A stretch of 47,855 nucleotides of DNA, taken from assembly GCA_963827735.1 (NCBI GenBank), contig CAWHBO010000007.1:1-47855 (forward strand). The letters run 5' to 3'. The DNA comes from CAWHBO01 sp963827735. Its GTDB lineage: Bacteria; Patescibacteriota; Patescibacteriia; Patescibacteriales; UBA12075. Shown piece after piece: positions 24,650 to 32,582 of the stretch. The stretch's first letter is position 1, and every line of letters starts with the position of its first letter. The position numbers were made by a program, and so were the translations under genes. The notes beneath the pieces are model-generated. The model searched no databases. It was given only the letters and a program-made list of their open reading frames with translations, and was not told the DNA's origin.

Positions 24650-25786
24650 TTATTTATGAATTGCTTTTGCCACTGTTTTTACCACCTTTTTGTCTGTAAT
24701 TTTAGGTAAAATATTGTTTTTATTCGGTTTTTTTATGGAATAAGCCAAAGCGATGGCGGCCGCAGTTTTCATCTTGGTGGTCACTTTTTTTATTCTAGAG
24801 TCTAAAAGACCTCTAAAAATCCCTGGAAAAACTAAGGCATTATTAATTTGATTTGGATAATCCGACCTTCCTGTCCCCACAATTATCGCACCCGCTTTTA
24901 AAGCTACATCAGGTAGTATTTCCGGCACCGGATTGGCCATGGCAAAAATTATCGGATCAGTGTTCATGGTCTTGATCATTTTTTCTGAAAGCAAGTCAGC
25001 TTTGGACACGCCGATAAACACATCCGCATCAATCAACGCTTCTTCCAATCCTCCATGAATTTTTTTATGATTGGTTTTCTTGGCAATTTCTGTTTTAAAA
25101 TTATTCATATCCTGGCGTCCGCTAACCACGATGCCCACGCTATCAACCAAAATTATATTTTTAATGCCTTGAGCGATCAGAAGTCTCGTAATCGCAATTC
25201 CGGCCGCGCCGGCGCCATTGATGACAATTTTAAGTTCCGGCATGACTTTACCCGTCACTCGGCAAGCGTTTATCAATGCGGCTAAAACCGCAATCGCTGT
25301 CCCGTCCTGATCATCATGAAAAACCGGAATATCTAATTCTTTTTCCAATCTTTCCGTGATTTCAAAGCATCTGGGCGCGGAAATGTCTTCTAGATTAATG
25401 CCACCAAAACTGGGTTCTATCTGCTTACAAAATTTTATAATTTCTTCCGTGTCTGTCGTGGCAATGCAAAGCGGCATCGCGTCAATCCCGGCAAATTCTT
25501 TAAAGATCACCGCCTTCCCTTCCATGACCGGCATCCCCGCTTCCGGGCCAATGTTTCCAAGCCCAAGTATCGCCGTCCCATCAGTAACAACAGCAACTTG
25601 ATTGGCGCGATTGGTCAATTCCCAGCTTAGCTTTTTGTCTTTAGCAATCTCAAGGCAAACCGCCCCCACCCCCGGAGTATAAGCCGCGCTCAAATCTTCC
25701 CTGGTCTTCAAAGGCACCTTTGACCGTATCTCAATCTTCCCCCGAAATTTCCTATGCAATTTTATCGCTTTTTGATTATAGTTCAT
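24650..25786 (-). CDS. NAD(P)-dependent malic enzyme (short form)
   Basis: The product catalyses oxidative decarboxylation of malate to pyruvate and CO2. The 378 residues correspond to the short malic enzyme without the MaeB phosphotransacetylase extension. Visible motifs are AAYTPGVG with the catalytic Tyr (35-42), the VMEGKAVIFKEFAG lysine region, the metal-binding NLEDISAPRCFEI and FHDDQDGTA, and the Rossmann GAGAAGIAI. Cofactor preference cannot be read from sequence. It stands alone between rarA and rplU. Confidence 0.93.
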   Translation of the reverse strand: MNYNQKAIKLHRKFRGKIEIRSKVPLKTREDLSAAYTPGVGAVCLEIAKDKKLSWELTNRANQVAVVTDGTAILGLGNIGPEAGMPVMEGKAVIFKEFAGIDAMPLCIATTDTEEIIKFCKQIEPSFGGINLEDISAPRCFEITERLEKELDIPVFHDDQDGTAIAVLAALINACRVTGKVMPELKIVINGAGAAGIAITRLLIAQGIKNIILVDSVGIVVSGRQDMNNFKTEIAKKTNHKKIHGGLEEALIDADVFIGVSKADLLSEKMIKTMNTDPIIFAMANPVPEILPDVALKAGAIIVGTGRSDYPNQINNALVFPGIFRGLLDSRIKKVTTKMKTAAAIALAYSIKKPNKNNILPKITDKKVVKTVAKAIHK

Positions 25787-25821
25787 TTCTTATTTCAATA
25801 ATTTAAAAATTCGTTTTAAAA

Positions 25822-25874
25822 ATATTGAATATTTAAATATTAAGATATTGATTGAATATTGAGTATTGAATATT
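25822..25874. repeat. TATTGAATATT word repeat between malic enzyme and rarA genes
   Basis: The 90-base gap contains four or five variants of ATTGAATATT and ATTAAGATATT, partly palindromic. No gene is seen. It is the same style as the other word repeats. Confidence 0.5.
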
Positions 25875-25878
25875 TATT

Positions 25879-27087
25879 TTATTTGATATACTTTTTACTT
25901 TTTAATTCCGGTGGAAAATACTCCTGTTTTTCTTTATAATCAAAATTCGGCGGATACTTATAATCCTTGCCATAGCCCAAGTCTTTCATTAACTTTGTGG
26001 GAGCGTTGCGGATATGCAGAGGCACGCCCAAATTGCCATATTCTTCCACATCTCTCGCCGCCGCTTGATAGGCGGTATAGAGTTCATTGGATTTCTCGCA
26101 CTTCGCCATATACACGACCGCCTGCGCCAGCACCACATTGCATTCCGGCATACCCATAAAATGGCAAGCGTTATAGACTGCGACCGCTTGTTCCAGGGCG
26201 CGCGAATTCGCCAAACCGATATCTTCAGAGGCAAATCTCACCAATCTTCTGGCAATATAAAGTGGATCTTCTCCGGCTTCCAGCATCCTGGCCAACCAGT
26301 ATAAAGCGGCATCAGCATCCGAACCGCGCATGGATTTATGCAAAGCTGATATTATATTATAGTGCTCTTCTCCGCCCTTGTCATACATCAGATGCGATTT
26401 CTGAAATGCTTCTTTGATGATGGCCGTATCAATCTCGGGTTTGACTGAAACCGCGAATTCCAAAACATTCAAAGCCGTGCGCGCGTCGCCATTGCTCATG
26501 CTGGCCAAAGTTTCTATAGTTTTTTCATCCATGCTGATCTTAACCTTGCCTAACCCGCGCTCAACATCCTTGATTGCATTATTTATAATCTTTATGATAC
26601 TCTCTTCGCTTAAATTCTTCAAAACAAACACCCGACAGCGCGACAGCAAAGCGCCTCTGATTTCAAAACTGGGATTTTCCGTGGTAGCGCCAATCAAAGT
26701 GATCACGCCCTTTTCCACATGCGGCAACAGCCCATCTTGTTGGGATTTGTTCCAGCGATGGATTTCGTCAATAAAAAGAATCGTCCGCTTGTCTTCAATC
26801 TCGTTTTCCCTGGCTTTTTTGATCACCTCCCGCAAATCCTTCATTCCGCTCGTAACCGCGCTTAGCTGGATAAATTCCGATCCGGTATGCTTGGCAATGA
26901 TATGCGCCAAAGTCGTCTTCCCGCTCCCGGGCGGACCCCAAAAGATCATGGACGGCAATTTATCCGCTTGGATCAGTTGCCGGAGCATTTTCCCTTCGCC
27001 GATGATTTCGTCCTGACCAAGGAATTCATCTAAATTCTCAGGTCGCATGCGGTCGGCGAGGGGGGATGATTTTGTTGCGTTATCCAT
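25879..27087 (-). CDS. rarA: replication-associated recombination protein A (RarA/MgsA)
   Basis: RarA is a clamp-loader-type AAA+ ATPase acting at stalled forks. The 402 residues include Walker A GPPGSGKTT (51-59), Walker B LFIDEIHRW, sensor 1 IGATTENPS and the C-terminal MgsA region (MRGSDADAALYWLARMLEAG) that is specific to this family. The length is normal. It is flanked by repeat-filled gaps. Confidence 0.95.
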   Translation of the reverse strand: MDNATKSSPLADRMRPENLDEFLGQDEIIGEGKMLRQLIQADKLPSMIFWGPPGSGKTTLAHIIAKHTGSEFIQLSAVTSGMKDLREVIKKARENEIEDKRTILFIDEIHRWNKSQQDGLLPHVEKGVITLIGATTENPSFEIRGALLSRCRVFVLKNLSEESIIKIINNAIKDVERGLGKVKISMDEKTIETLASMSNGDARTALNVLEFAVSVKPEIDTAIIKEAFQKSHLMYDKGGEEHYNIISALHKSMRGSDADAALYWLARMLEAGEDPLYIARRLVRFASEDIGLANSRALEQAVAVYNACHFMGMPECNVVLAQAVVYMAKCEKSNELYTAYQAAARDVEEYGNLGVPLHIRNAPTKLMKDLGYGKDYKYPPNFDYKEKQEYFPPELKSKKYIK

Positions 27088-27095
27088 GTATTATA

Positions 27096-27184
27096 AATTT
27101 AATTTCTAAATTATAATTTCTAATTTCTAATTTTTTATTTATCTGAAAATAATTCTAGAATTATAATTTAGAAATTAGAAATTT
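27096..27184. repeat. inverted repeat between rarA and uppS
   Basis: The left side (AATTTCTAAATTATAATTTC) and the right side (AATTATAATTTAGAAATT) are reverse complements over about 18 bases, with further imperfect pairing. It is built of TAATTTC words, as at 13.6 and 29.2 kb. Confidence 0.8.
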
Positions 27185-27196
27185 CAACTGTTCAAC

Positions 27197-27901
27197 TCAC
27201 TCCCCAAATCTTCTCTGCCTCTCCCCATACTCGGCGATAATCTTCAGCACATCATCGCGCTCAAAATCCGGCCAATATTTTTTCATAAAATATAACTCGC
27301 TGTACGCTGATTCCCATAGCAAGAATCCAGAAAGCCTTTCCTCGCCCGAGGTCCTGACAATGATATCCGGATCGCCGATGCCGGCGTTGTATAAATACTT
27401 TTTTACCATACCTTCATGAATCTGTTCCACTTCCACATTGTTCATGACGATTTTTTTTATGGCATCAATGATTTCCGCGCGGCCGCCATAGTTCAGGCAA
27501 ATGTTAAGCGTGCCTTTTTTGTTATCTTTTGTCAGACGCACTGCTTCATGGCATATTTCAGGCAGATCCCCCGGAAGCTCATCAACCCGGCCTGACAACA
27601 AAACGCGATATCCGCGACCATTTAAATCTTCAATTTCATCCTTTAGCGCCTGACTCAACAATTTCATCAAATAGTTGACTTCCACCTGTTCGCGATTCCA
27701 GTTTTCGGTTGAAAACGCAAAAATGGAAAAAACCTTGACGCCGTTTTCAAAAAACCAGGCCGGAACCATTTTCATTTTTTCATAGCCTTTCCGGTGGCCT
27801 TCAATTTTGGGAAGATTCCGCTCTTTTGCCCAGCGCCGATTGCCGTCCATGATGATGGCGACGTGGTGAGGGAGCTTTGGTTTTTCTGTTTTATTTTCCA
27901 T
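27197..27901 (-). CDS. uppS: isoprenyl transferase (undecaprenyl diphosphate synthase)
   Basis: UppS makes the C55 lipid carrier used by MraY. The 234 residues begin HHVAIIMDGNRRWA, with the catalytic Asp at about 19, include STENWNR (substrate positioning) and end with VRTSGEERLSGFLLWESAYS and a following YF, all typical of cis-prenyltransferases. The length is normal. The next gene on the same strand is rarA, past a repeat-filled gap. Confidence 0.96.
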   Translation of the reverse strand: MENKTEKPKLPHHVAIIMDGNRRWAKERNLPKIEGHRKGYEKMKMVPAWFFENGVKVFSIFAFSTENWNREQVEVNYLMKLLSQALKDEIEDLNGRGYRVLLSGRVDELPGDLPEICHEAVRLTKDNKKGTLNICLNYGGRAEIIDAIKKIVMNNVEVEQIHEGMVKKYLYNAGIGDPDIIVRTSGEERLSGFLLWESAYSELYFMKKYWPDFERDDVLKIIAEYGERQRRFGE

Positions 27902-27904
27902 CTT

Positions 27905-27992
27905 AATAAATATATTTCCACCCCACTTTAGTGGGCTTTATTAAATAAATTTTTGAACAATAAAACTGACTAAAGTCAGGCGGAAATTTATT
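27905..27992. repeat. REP-like inverted repeat between uppS and the DUF167 gene
   Basis: AATAAAT..TTTCCACC..ACTTTAGT on the left pairs imperfectly with ACTAAAGT..GGCGGAAATTTATT on the right. Each half carries its own small hairpin (CCACTTTAGTGG and CTGACTAAAGTCAG). The right end overlaps the last codons of the DUF167 gene. Confidence 0.65.
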
Positions 27993-28254
27993 TGGTAATC
28001 TTAACCAATTTTCCCCTATCTCCTTGCCCACTAATAATGCTTATATCTTTTTTAGAAACTCCAAACTCCTTAGCCAAAAACTTTATGAGCTCCGCATTCG
28101 CTTTTCCTTTTTCAGGAGCCGCGGCAATGCTAACCTTGATCGTTCCGTCGCTCATGATTTCAACAACAGCACTTTTTGACGCTCCCGGCTTGGCTTTAAC
28201 TTTTAAAACGATGCTGCCTTTCTTTTCCAAATCAGTTCTATATTTTTTAAGCAT
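27988..28254 (-). CDS. DUF167 (YggU-like) family protein
   Basis: This is an 88-residue protein of the small DUF167 fold, whose function is unknown. The family pattern is clear: KVKAKPGASKSAVVE, then AAPEKGKANAELIKFLA, then SGQGDRGKLVKI. The length matches the family (about 75-100). It is upstream of uppS on the same strand. Confidence 0.9.
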   Translation of the reverse strand: MLKKYRTDLEKKGSIVLKVKAKPGASKSAVVEIMSDGTIKVSIAAAPEKGKANAELIKFLAKEFGVSKKDISIISGQGDRGKLVKITK

Positions 28255-28360
28255 ATTCTTTTTTTCTAAAAATTATCCGCACTTTTATCATTATACCACA
28301 AAAACCATGAACCTTCTCTTTGTTCTATTTTATCCCTAAAGATTATATATATCAAATAAA

Positions 28361-28393
28361 AAAAATATGAGCCTTTGGTAAGACTCATATTTT
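28361..28393 (-). terminator. terminator of the 193-residue gene
   Basis: A 10-base-pair stem (AAAATATGAG with CTCATATTTT) is followed on the minus strand by a T8-type run, about 20 bases after the stop at 28414. Confidence 0.8.
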
Positions 28394-28413
28394 GGCTTAA
28401 AATAGACAAAAAT

Positions 28414-28995
28414 TTAAAAATCCTTTTTCACGCACAGCCGTTTTGCCCGCTGATAAAAATCTTCCACCGAGCCAGGCAGCCACCAGGCATCTTTCTCAAT
28501 TTCTTCCAAGTTATCAGGGTTTGAAAGGAGGTGCGGTTGATGAAATGGCACCTGCCCCGGGGATAACGCCAAGCTTAAAGGATGATCGCCTTTCCTGTCA
28601 TGAATCTGGAGCAATCTGTCGCCTTTAAATTTTCGGCCAAAATGCTGAACTGCGCGCCTGATAGCAGTATCGCCGATGTGAGTCTTGACATCCCCTCTTT
28701 TTGTATAATCCGTTCCTGACTCAACATTGATCGGATCGTCGTCATACACATTGGAAGCGACTGCGCATAAAAGATCCAAAAGTTCCGGACGCATGACAAA
28801 GTATGCGATGTAAGCGTCGCCGTACAGCTGGCAGACTTCCGGATATTCAAGCAAATTACCTTCCACCAGCCAGCCCATCTGCCACTCGCCCTCTCCATAT
28901 GTATCATTCCGCTTTTTCCAAGCCTCATTCCGATTGTGCCCAAGAAAACCGGTAGCGTTGTTATCTACGGGCTTCCAAATTGATTTATCGAGCAT
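28414..28995 (-). CDS. conserved hypothetical protein, 193 residues
   Basis: I do not recognise a function. The protein is soluble and Trp/Asp-rich (GFLGHNRNEAWKKR, EGEWQMGWLVEG, AWWLPGSVEDFYQRAKRL), with no membrane segment. The Trp-rich, well-defined sequence and its own terminator indicate a real gene. It lies between the DUF167 gene and rlmN. The 285-base gap upstream contains only repeats. Confidence 0.72.
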   Translation of the reverse strand: MLDKSIWKPVDNNATGFLGHNRNEAWKKRNDTYGEGEWQMGWLVEGNLLEYPEVCQLYGDAYIAYFVMRPELLDLLCAVASNVYDDDPINVESGTDYTKRGDVKTHIGDTAIRRAVQHFGRKFKGDRLLQIHDRKGDHPLSLALSPGQVPFHQPHLLSNPDNLEEIEKDAWWLPGSVEDFYQRAKRLCVKKDF

Positions 28996-29068
28996 ATAAT
29001 TATTTATTAAAATTATGAATATTCATCAACTTATTTTTTTATATAATTCGCGTAAAAATTTTTAAATG

Positions 29069-29224
29069 TTTTTAAATCCCAAAAAACAATTACCAAATTC
29101 CAAATAAATTCAAAATCCCAATGTCCGAATATCCAAATATCCTAATATCCTAATTTCTAATTTCTAATTTCTAATTTCTAATTTCTAATTTCTTAATTTC
29201 TTAATTTCTTAATTTCTTAATTTC
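29069..29224. repeat. word-repeat tract upstream of the 193-residue gene
   Basis: The tract runs through CCAAATTCCAAATAAATTC, then AATATCCAAATATCCTAAT, then eight to ten tandem variants of TTTCTAA and TTTCTTAA. No gene is seen in 28996-29280. The words match those in the repeats at 13.6, 27.1 and 39.2 kb. Confidence 0.85.
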
Positions 29225-29280
29225 CAACCTCAAAAAATTCTATTACATAGTAATAATATTACTCCATTTAGCCCCAATTA

Positions 29281-30285
29281 TCAAATTTTAACCGTTCCCG
29301 CCAACTGTCCGCAAGCGGCCTTGATATCCGTGCCGAAGCGGTACCGTTCAATCACTTCAATATCGCTTTTCTTTAAAATTTCTTTAAAAATTTTGATTTT
29401 TTCTTTTGAGCTGGATTTAAATCTGTCAGTCGCGTTATACGCGATCAAATTGACGCAGAACAAACTGCCTAAATTCTTTTTAAGTATTTCAGCCAATTCC
29501 CGAGCATGGTCTTCAGTGTCGTTCACCTCGTCCAGCATCACATATTCAATCACCACCTTGCGATTGGTTTTTTTGATATACTCCCCGACCGCCCTGAGGA
29601 GGCTTTTGACCGGATAGTTCTTGTTGATGGGCATGATCTCGTTTCTGAGAAAATCGTTCGGCGCGTGCAGGGAAACCGCCAGATTCACCTGCAGATGCTC
29701 TCCGGTTAACTTTTTTATGCCGTCAATGATGCCGACCGTAGAAATGGAAATTTTCCGCGCGCCAATGTTCAGCCCGTCTTTATCATTCAAAATTTTTATC
29801 GCTTTCATCACTTCATCATAATTCAAAAACGGCTCCCCCATTCCCATGAAGACGACATTGGTAACGCTTTCATTTTCTTTTTTGAGGATTCGAGCGAAAA
29901 ACAAAACCTGATCCACAATCTCGTGCGCCGATAAATTTCTGGTAAACCCGAGTCTGCCGGTGGCGCAAAAAGCGCACTTGAGAGCGCAGCCGACTTGCGA
30001 AGAAACGCAGATCGTATTCCTTTCTTTATGGCGCATCAAAACCGCTTCAATGACATCGCCGTCAAAATCAATCGCCGCTTTTATGGTTTTTGCGTCTTGT
30101 GATCTTTCTTCGTGTACTTTCATCCCCAAGGGGCATTCTTTCTCCAACAATTCACGCAATTTCAAAGACAAATCGCTGGCCTCTGACCAGCTTTCAATCA
30201 GATTAGCATAAACAGCGCGATAAGCCTGCTTGATGCGAAAAGCCGGTTCGTCTTTTAAAATATCTTGGATTATTTTCATGTCCAT
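29281..30285 (-). CDS. rlmN: dual-specificity rRNA/tRNA (adenine-C2) methyltransferase RlmN
   Basis: RlmN is a radical SAM enzyme that methylates A2503 of 23S rRNA (and A37 of some tRNAs). The 334 residues hold the CX3CX2C cluster motif with C100, C104 and C107 (VGCALKCAFCATG), the MGMGEPFLNYDEV segment, and a C-terminal AACGQLAG in which the Cys is the conserved catalytic one. The length is slightly short but complete. An internal ATG two residues in is an alternative start. Confidence 0.95.
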   Translation of the reverse strand: MDMKIIQDILKDEPAFRIKQAYRAVYANLIESWSEASDLSLKLRELLEKECPLGMKVHEERSQDAKTIKAAIDFDGDVIEAVLMRHKERNTICVSSQVGCALKCAFCATGRLGFTRNLSAHEIVDQVLFFARILKKENESVTNVVFMGMGEPFLNYDEVMKAIKILNDKDGLNIGARKISISTVGIIDGIKKLTGEHLQVNLAVSLHAPNDFLRNEIMPINKNYPVKSLLRAVGEYIKKTNRKVVIEYVMLDEVNDTEDHARELAEILKKNLGSLFCVNLIAYNATDRFKSSSKEKIKIFKEILKKSDIEVIERYRFGTDIKAACGQLAGTVKI

Positions 30286-30290
30286 ATATT

Positions 30291-30352
30291 TGAACGCTGA
30301 TTGCGCTGAAATATTTATCAGCGAAATCAGCGAAATCAGCGTTATCAGCGTT
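30291..30352. repeat. ATCAGCG word repeat between rlmN and the phosphoesterase
   Basis: The gap contains AACGCTGATT..GCGCTGA followed by three or four ATCAGCGAA/ATCAGCGTT words that are partly reverse complementary to the left part. The repeat touches the stop of the phosphoesterase gene. Confidence 0.6.
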
Positions 30353-31479
30353 TACTCAAAAGTAAAAACTACGATTTCTGAGTAGCTCCCGGTTCTCATT
30401 GTCGGACCCCAAACCCCCGCGCCGCTGGATACATATAAAGTAAAATTTTCCCAATTAAAAAATCCATAATCAAAACCTTTGTACATCTGTTCAGTGATAT
30501 AACCAAAAGGCCACATCTGTCCTTTATGCGTATGCCCGGAAAGCATAAGATCGGCCCCGGCTGTTTTTATCTCTTGGATTTGTTTCGGTTCGTGGAACAA
30601 AACAATCATGGGCTTGGCCGGATCAAAATTTTCAATTCGTTTGAGCGTATCAGTGATATTTTTGCCTTCCATTTCTCCCGGATGCGACAACCCAACGATT
30701 TGCACGTCGTTTATCACAGCCATTTCGTCATTTAAAATCCTGATACCGGTTTTTTTAACAATATCATTGACCTTGTCCAGCCCGATGTAAGAATCATGAT
30801 TCCCGGTTGCGTAAAACACGCCCCAAGGAGCTGACATTTTTTCCAGTTCAGGGATAAAAGCGTGCAAATCCTTGTCCGTACCGTCAAACATATCCCCGGT
30901 TATCAAAATGATATCCGGCTTGATTTCTGAAATATATCTGTTTATCTTATTTAAATATCTTTTTCCAAGCACGCTCCCCAGATGGATATCGCTTAGCTGT
31001 ATCGCTTTTTTCCCTTTCCATTCACTGGGTAAATTTTCCATTTTTACGACATGATCCCTGATTTTTAAATTATAAGCATTATAAACGCCGTAAATGGACA
31101 AAATCAAAGCCAGCAAACTGCCGACGATCCCAATCCACTGCAAGGTTAAATGACTTGGAACGTGGCCGAAAGCTTTATAAACACCGACAAAAAACCAACT
31201 GGCGATTATGATTATCAAAAAATTGACCAATATCCCATGCCAAAGTCCTGATATATAATATAACACGCTTACCGCCGCATTGTTATAAAAATGAAGCAAC
31301 ATCATTGATAACATGAACAATATCGGCAAAACAAAAAGAATTGATCCGGCGGTTATTTTAAATTTCAAATCATGCAAATCAAAAAAACGCACCAGATAAT
31401 CATAAAAAAGATAGTGGGCAGTAAACAGGATTATGATTGAAGCGACTGAAAACAGTAAAAAAAACATTTTAATTTTCAT
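30352..31479 (-). CDS. membrane-anchored metallophosphoesterase
   Basis: The 375-residue protein has four membrane segments (about 5-24, 43-64, 78-102 and 112-131) followed by a calcineurin-type phosphoesterase domain. Metal-binding motifs are in order: QLSDIHLG, GDMFDG, GNHDSY and LSGHTHKGQ. This is the YkuE/YaeI-like group, in which some members cleave lipid pyrophosphates such as UDP-2,3-diacylglucosamine; the substrate here is unknown. It is the last minus-strand gene before the plus-strand copper island. Confidence 0.9.
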   Translation of the reverse strand: MKIKMFFLLFSVASIIILFTAHYLFYDYLVRFFDLHDLKFKITAGSILFVLPILFMLSMMLLHFYNNAAVSVLYYISGLWHGILVNFLIIIIASWFFVGVYKAFGHVPSHLTLQWIGIVGSLLALILSIYGVYNAYNLKIRDHVVKMENLPSEWKGKKAIQLSDIHLGSVLGKRYLNKINRYISEIKPDIILITGDMFDGTDKDLHAFIPELEKMSAPWGVFYATGNHDSYIGLDKVNDIVKKTGIRILNDEMAVINDVQIVGLSHPGEMEGKNITDTLKRIENFDPAKPMIVLFHEPKQIQEIKTAGADLMLSGHTHKGQMWPFGYITEQMYKGFDYGFFNWENFTLYVSSGAGVWGPTMRTGSYSEIVVFTFE

Positions 31480-31574
31480 AAAAATTAAGCATATACTTTA
31501 ATTTCTTGGTGATTAACCATAATTTTAACATTTTATCGCCATAAATGGAAGTCTTTTTACACATCTTAAATCAT

Positions 31575-31602
31575 TTGACAGGAATCTTATACGTGCTACA
31601 CT
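31575..31602 (+). promoter_or_regulatory. csoR-copA operon promoter
   Basis: A perfect TTGACA (31575-31580) and TACACT (31597-31602) are separated by 16 bases. The palindromic operator starts two bases downstream, over the likely transcription start. Confidence 0.7.
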
Positions 31603-31603
31603 G

Positions 31604-31626
31604 TACCTATACCCCAGGTATAGGTA
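31604..31626 (+). promoter_or_regulatory. palindromic CsoR-type operator
   Basis: TACCTATACC and GGTATAGGTA form a perfect 10-base inverted repeat around CCA. The C/G-tract arms resemble the operators bound by CsoR/RcnR-family repressors. Its position over the start site suggests that CsoR blocks transcription until Cu(I) binds. Confidence 0.8.
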
Positions 31627-31645
31627 ATTAATAATTATAAATATT

Positions 31646-31918
31646 ATGAAGAATCAAAGAGAAACGGCGTTAACAAATTTTAAAAAGGCCCATAGTCACT
31701 TGGGCAAAGTGATCAAGATGACTGAAAACGGCGAGTATTGCATCTCCGTTATGCAGCAGAATCTGGCGGTCATCGGCCTTCTCAAGTCAGCCCATCAGAT
31801 GCTGATGGAAAATCATCTCAACACCTGCTTTAAGTCTGCTTTGGAAACAAAAAATGAAAAACGCAAAGAGGAGATGACGCAGGAAATTTTAAGATTAACA
31901 AAATTATTCAATAAATAA
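31646..31918 (+). CDS. csoR: CsoR-family copper-sensing repressor
   Basis: This 90-residue all-helical DUF156 protein is the likely Cu(I)-responsive repressor of the operon. C32, H57 and C61 have the same spacing (25 and 4) as the Cu(I) ligands Cys36, His61 and Cys65 of Mycobacterium CsoR. The gene is first in the operon, directly behind the palindromic operator, so it is autoregulated. The family also includes nickel (RcnR) and formaldehyde (FrmR) sensors, but the ligand set and the copA neighbour favour copper. Confidence 0.9.
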   Translation: MKNQRETALTNFKKAHSHLGKVIKMTENGEYCISVMQQNLAVIGLLKSAHQMLMENHLNTCFKSALETKNEKRKEEMTQEILRLTKLFNK

Positions 31919-31928
31919 TGATAAACCT

Positions 31929-32582
31929 ATGACAGAAGAAAAAAAACTTCCCGCTTGCTGCCAAAAAAGTTCCCATCCCGGCAAAAAAGGTTTTCTACGG
32001 GGAATAATTTTCGGCCTGATCCCGCATACATTCTGCATTCTGTTCGTTGTTTTTACTCTCTTGGGGTCAATTCTTGGGGCTTCAATCGCTAAAAAATTTT
32101 TGATCATACCTCATTTCTTTTTGTACTTGGTTATTTTTTCTTTTTTGCTCGCTAGCCTCTCAGCATTTTTTTATTTAAGGAACAACCGATGTTGCAACGC
32201 GAGAGGAATAAAAAACAACTGGAAATATCTATCAATTTTGTACGGGACAACCATTTTTGTAAATATCGCATTTGTCTTTTATATTTTTCCGGCCATTACC
32301 TCTAAAACAACAGACACAAAGGATCAAATGATTAAAGCCTTATCAGGTAATGATTCCTACATGCTTATATCCATGGAAGTTGAAATCCCCTGCTCCGGTC
32401 ATGCTCCCTTGATCATTGACGAACTGAAAAAAACAAGCGGCGTTATCAGTGTAAGCTATGAACCGCAAAATTTTTTCAGCGTACAGTATGATTCAAAATT
32501 GGTCTCAGAAAATGATATATTCTCATTGGAAATTTTTAAAACTTACAAAGCCAACAAAACTATATGGAAAAAACAATTCTAA
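31929..32582 (+). CDS. Cys-rich membrane protein with HMA-like C-terminal domain
   Basis: The 217-residue protein sits between csoR and copA and overlaps copA by 19 bases. An N-terminal CC pair (10-11) comes first, then three membrane segments (about 28-50, 56-82 and 101-122), with IPHTFC in the first and a CC pair (88-89) in the loop. The C-terminal part (about 145-208) has the beta-alpha-beta pattern of a heavy-metal-associated domain, with PCSGHAP in place of the CxxC loop. It recalls MerT-like mercury importers in size and cysteine placement. Copper uptake or hand-over to CopA is an inference from context. Confidence 0.75.
   Translation: MTEEKKLPACCQKSSHPGKKGFLRGIIFGLIPHTFCILFVVFTLLGSILGASIAKKFLIIPHFFLYLVIFSFLLASLSAFFYLRNNRCCNARGIKNNWKYLSILYGTTIFVNIAFVFYIFPAITSKTTDTKDQMIKALSGNDSYMLISMEVEIPCSGHAPLIIDELKKTSGVISVSYEPQNFFSVQYDSKLVSENDIFSLEIFKTYKANKTIWKKQF

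Noticed and set aside
31929..32582. MerT mercury transporter
   Set aside because: Cysteine placement and length resemble MerT, but the HMA-like end, the csoR/copA neighbours and the absence of merR or merA favour copper.
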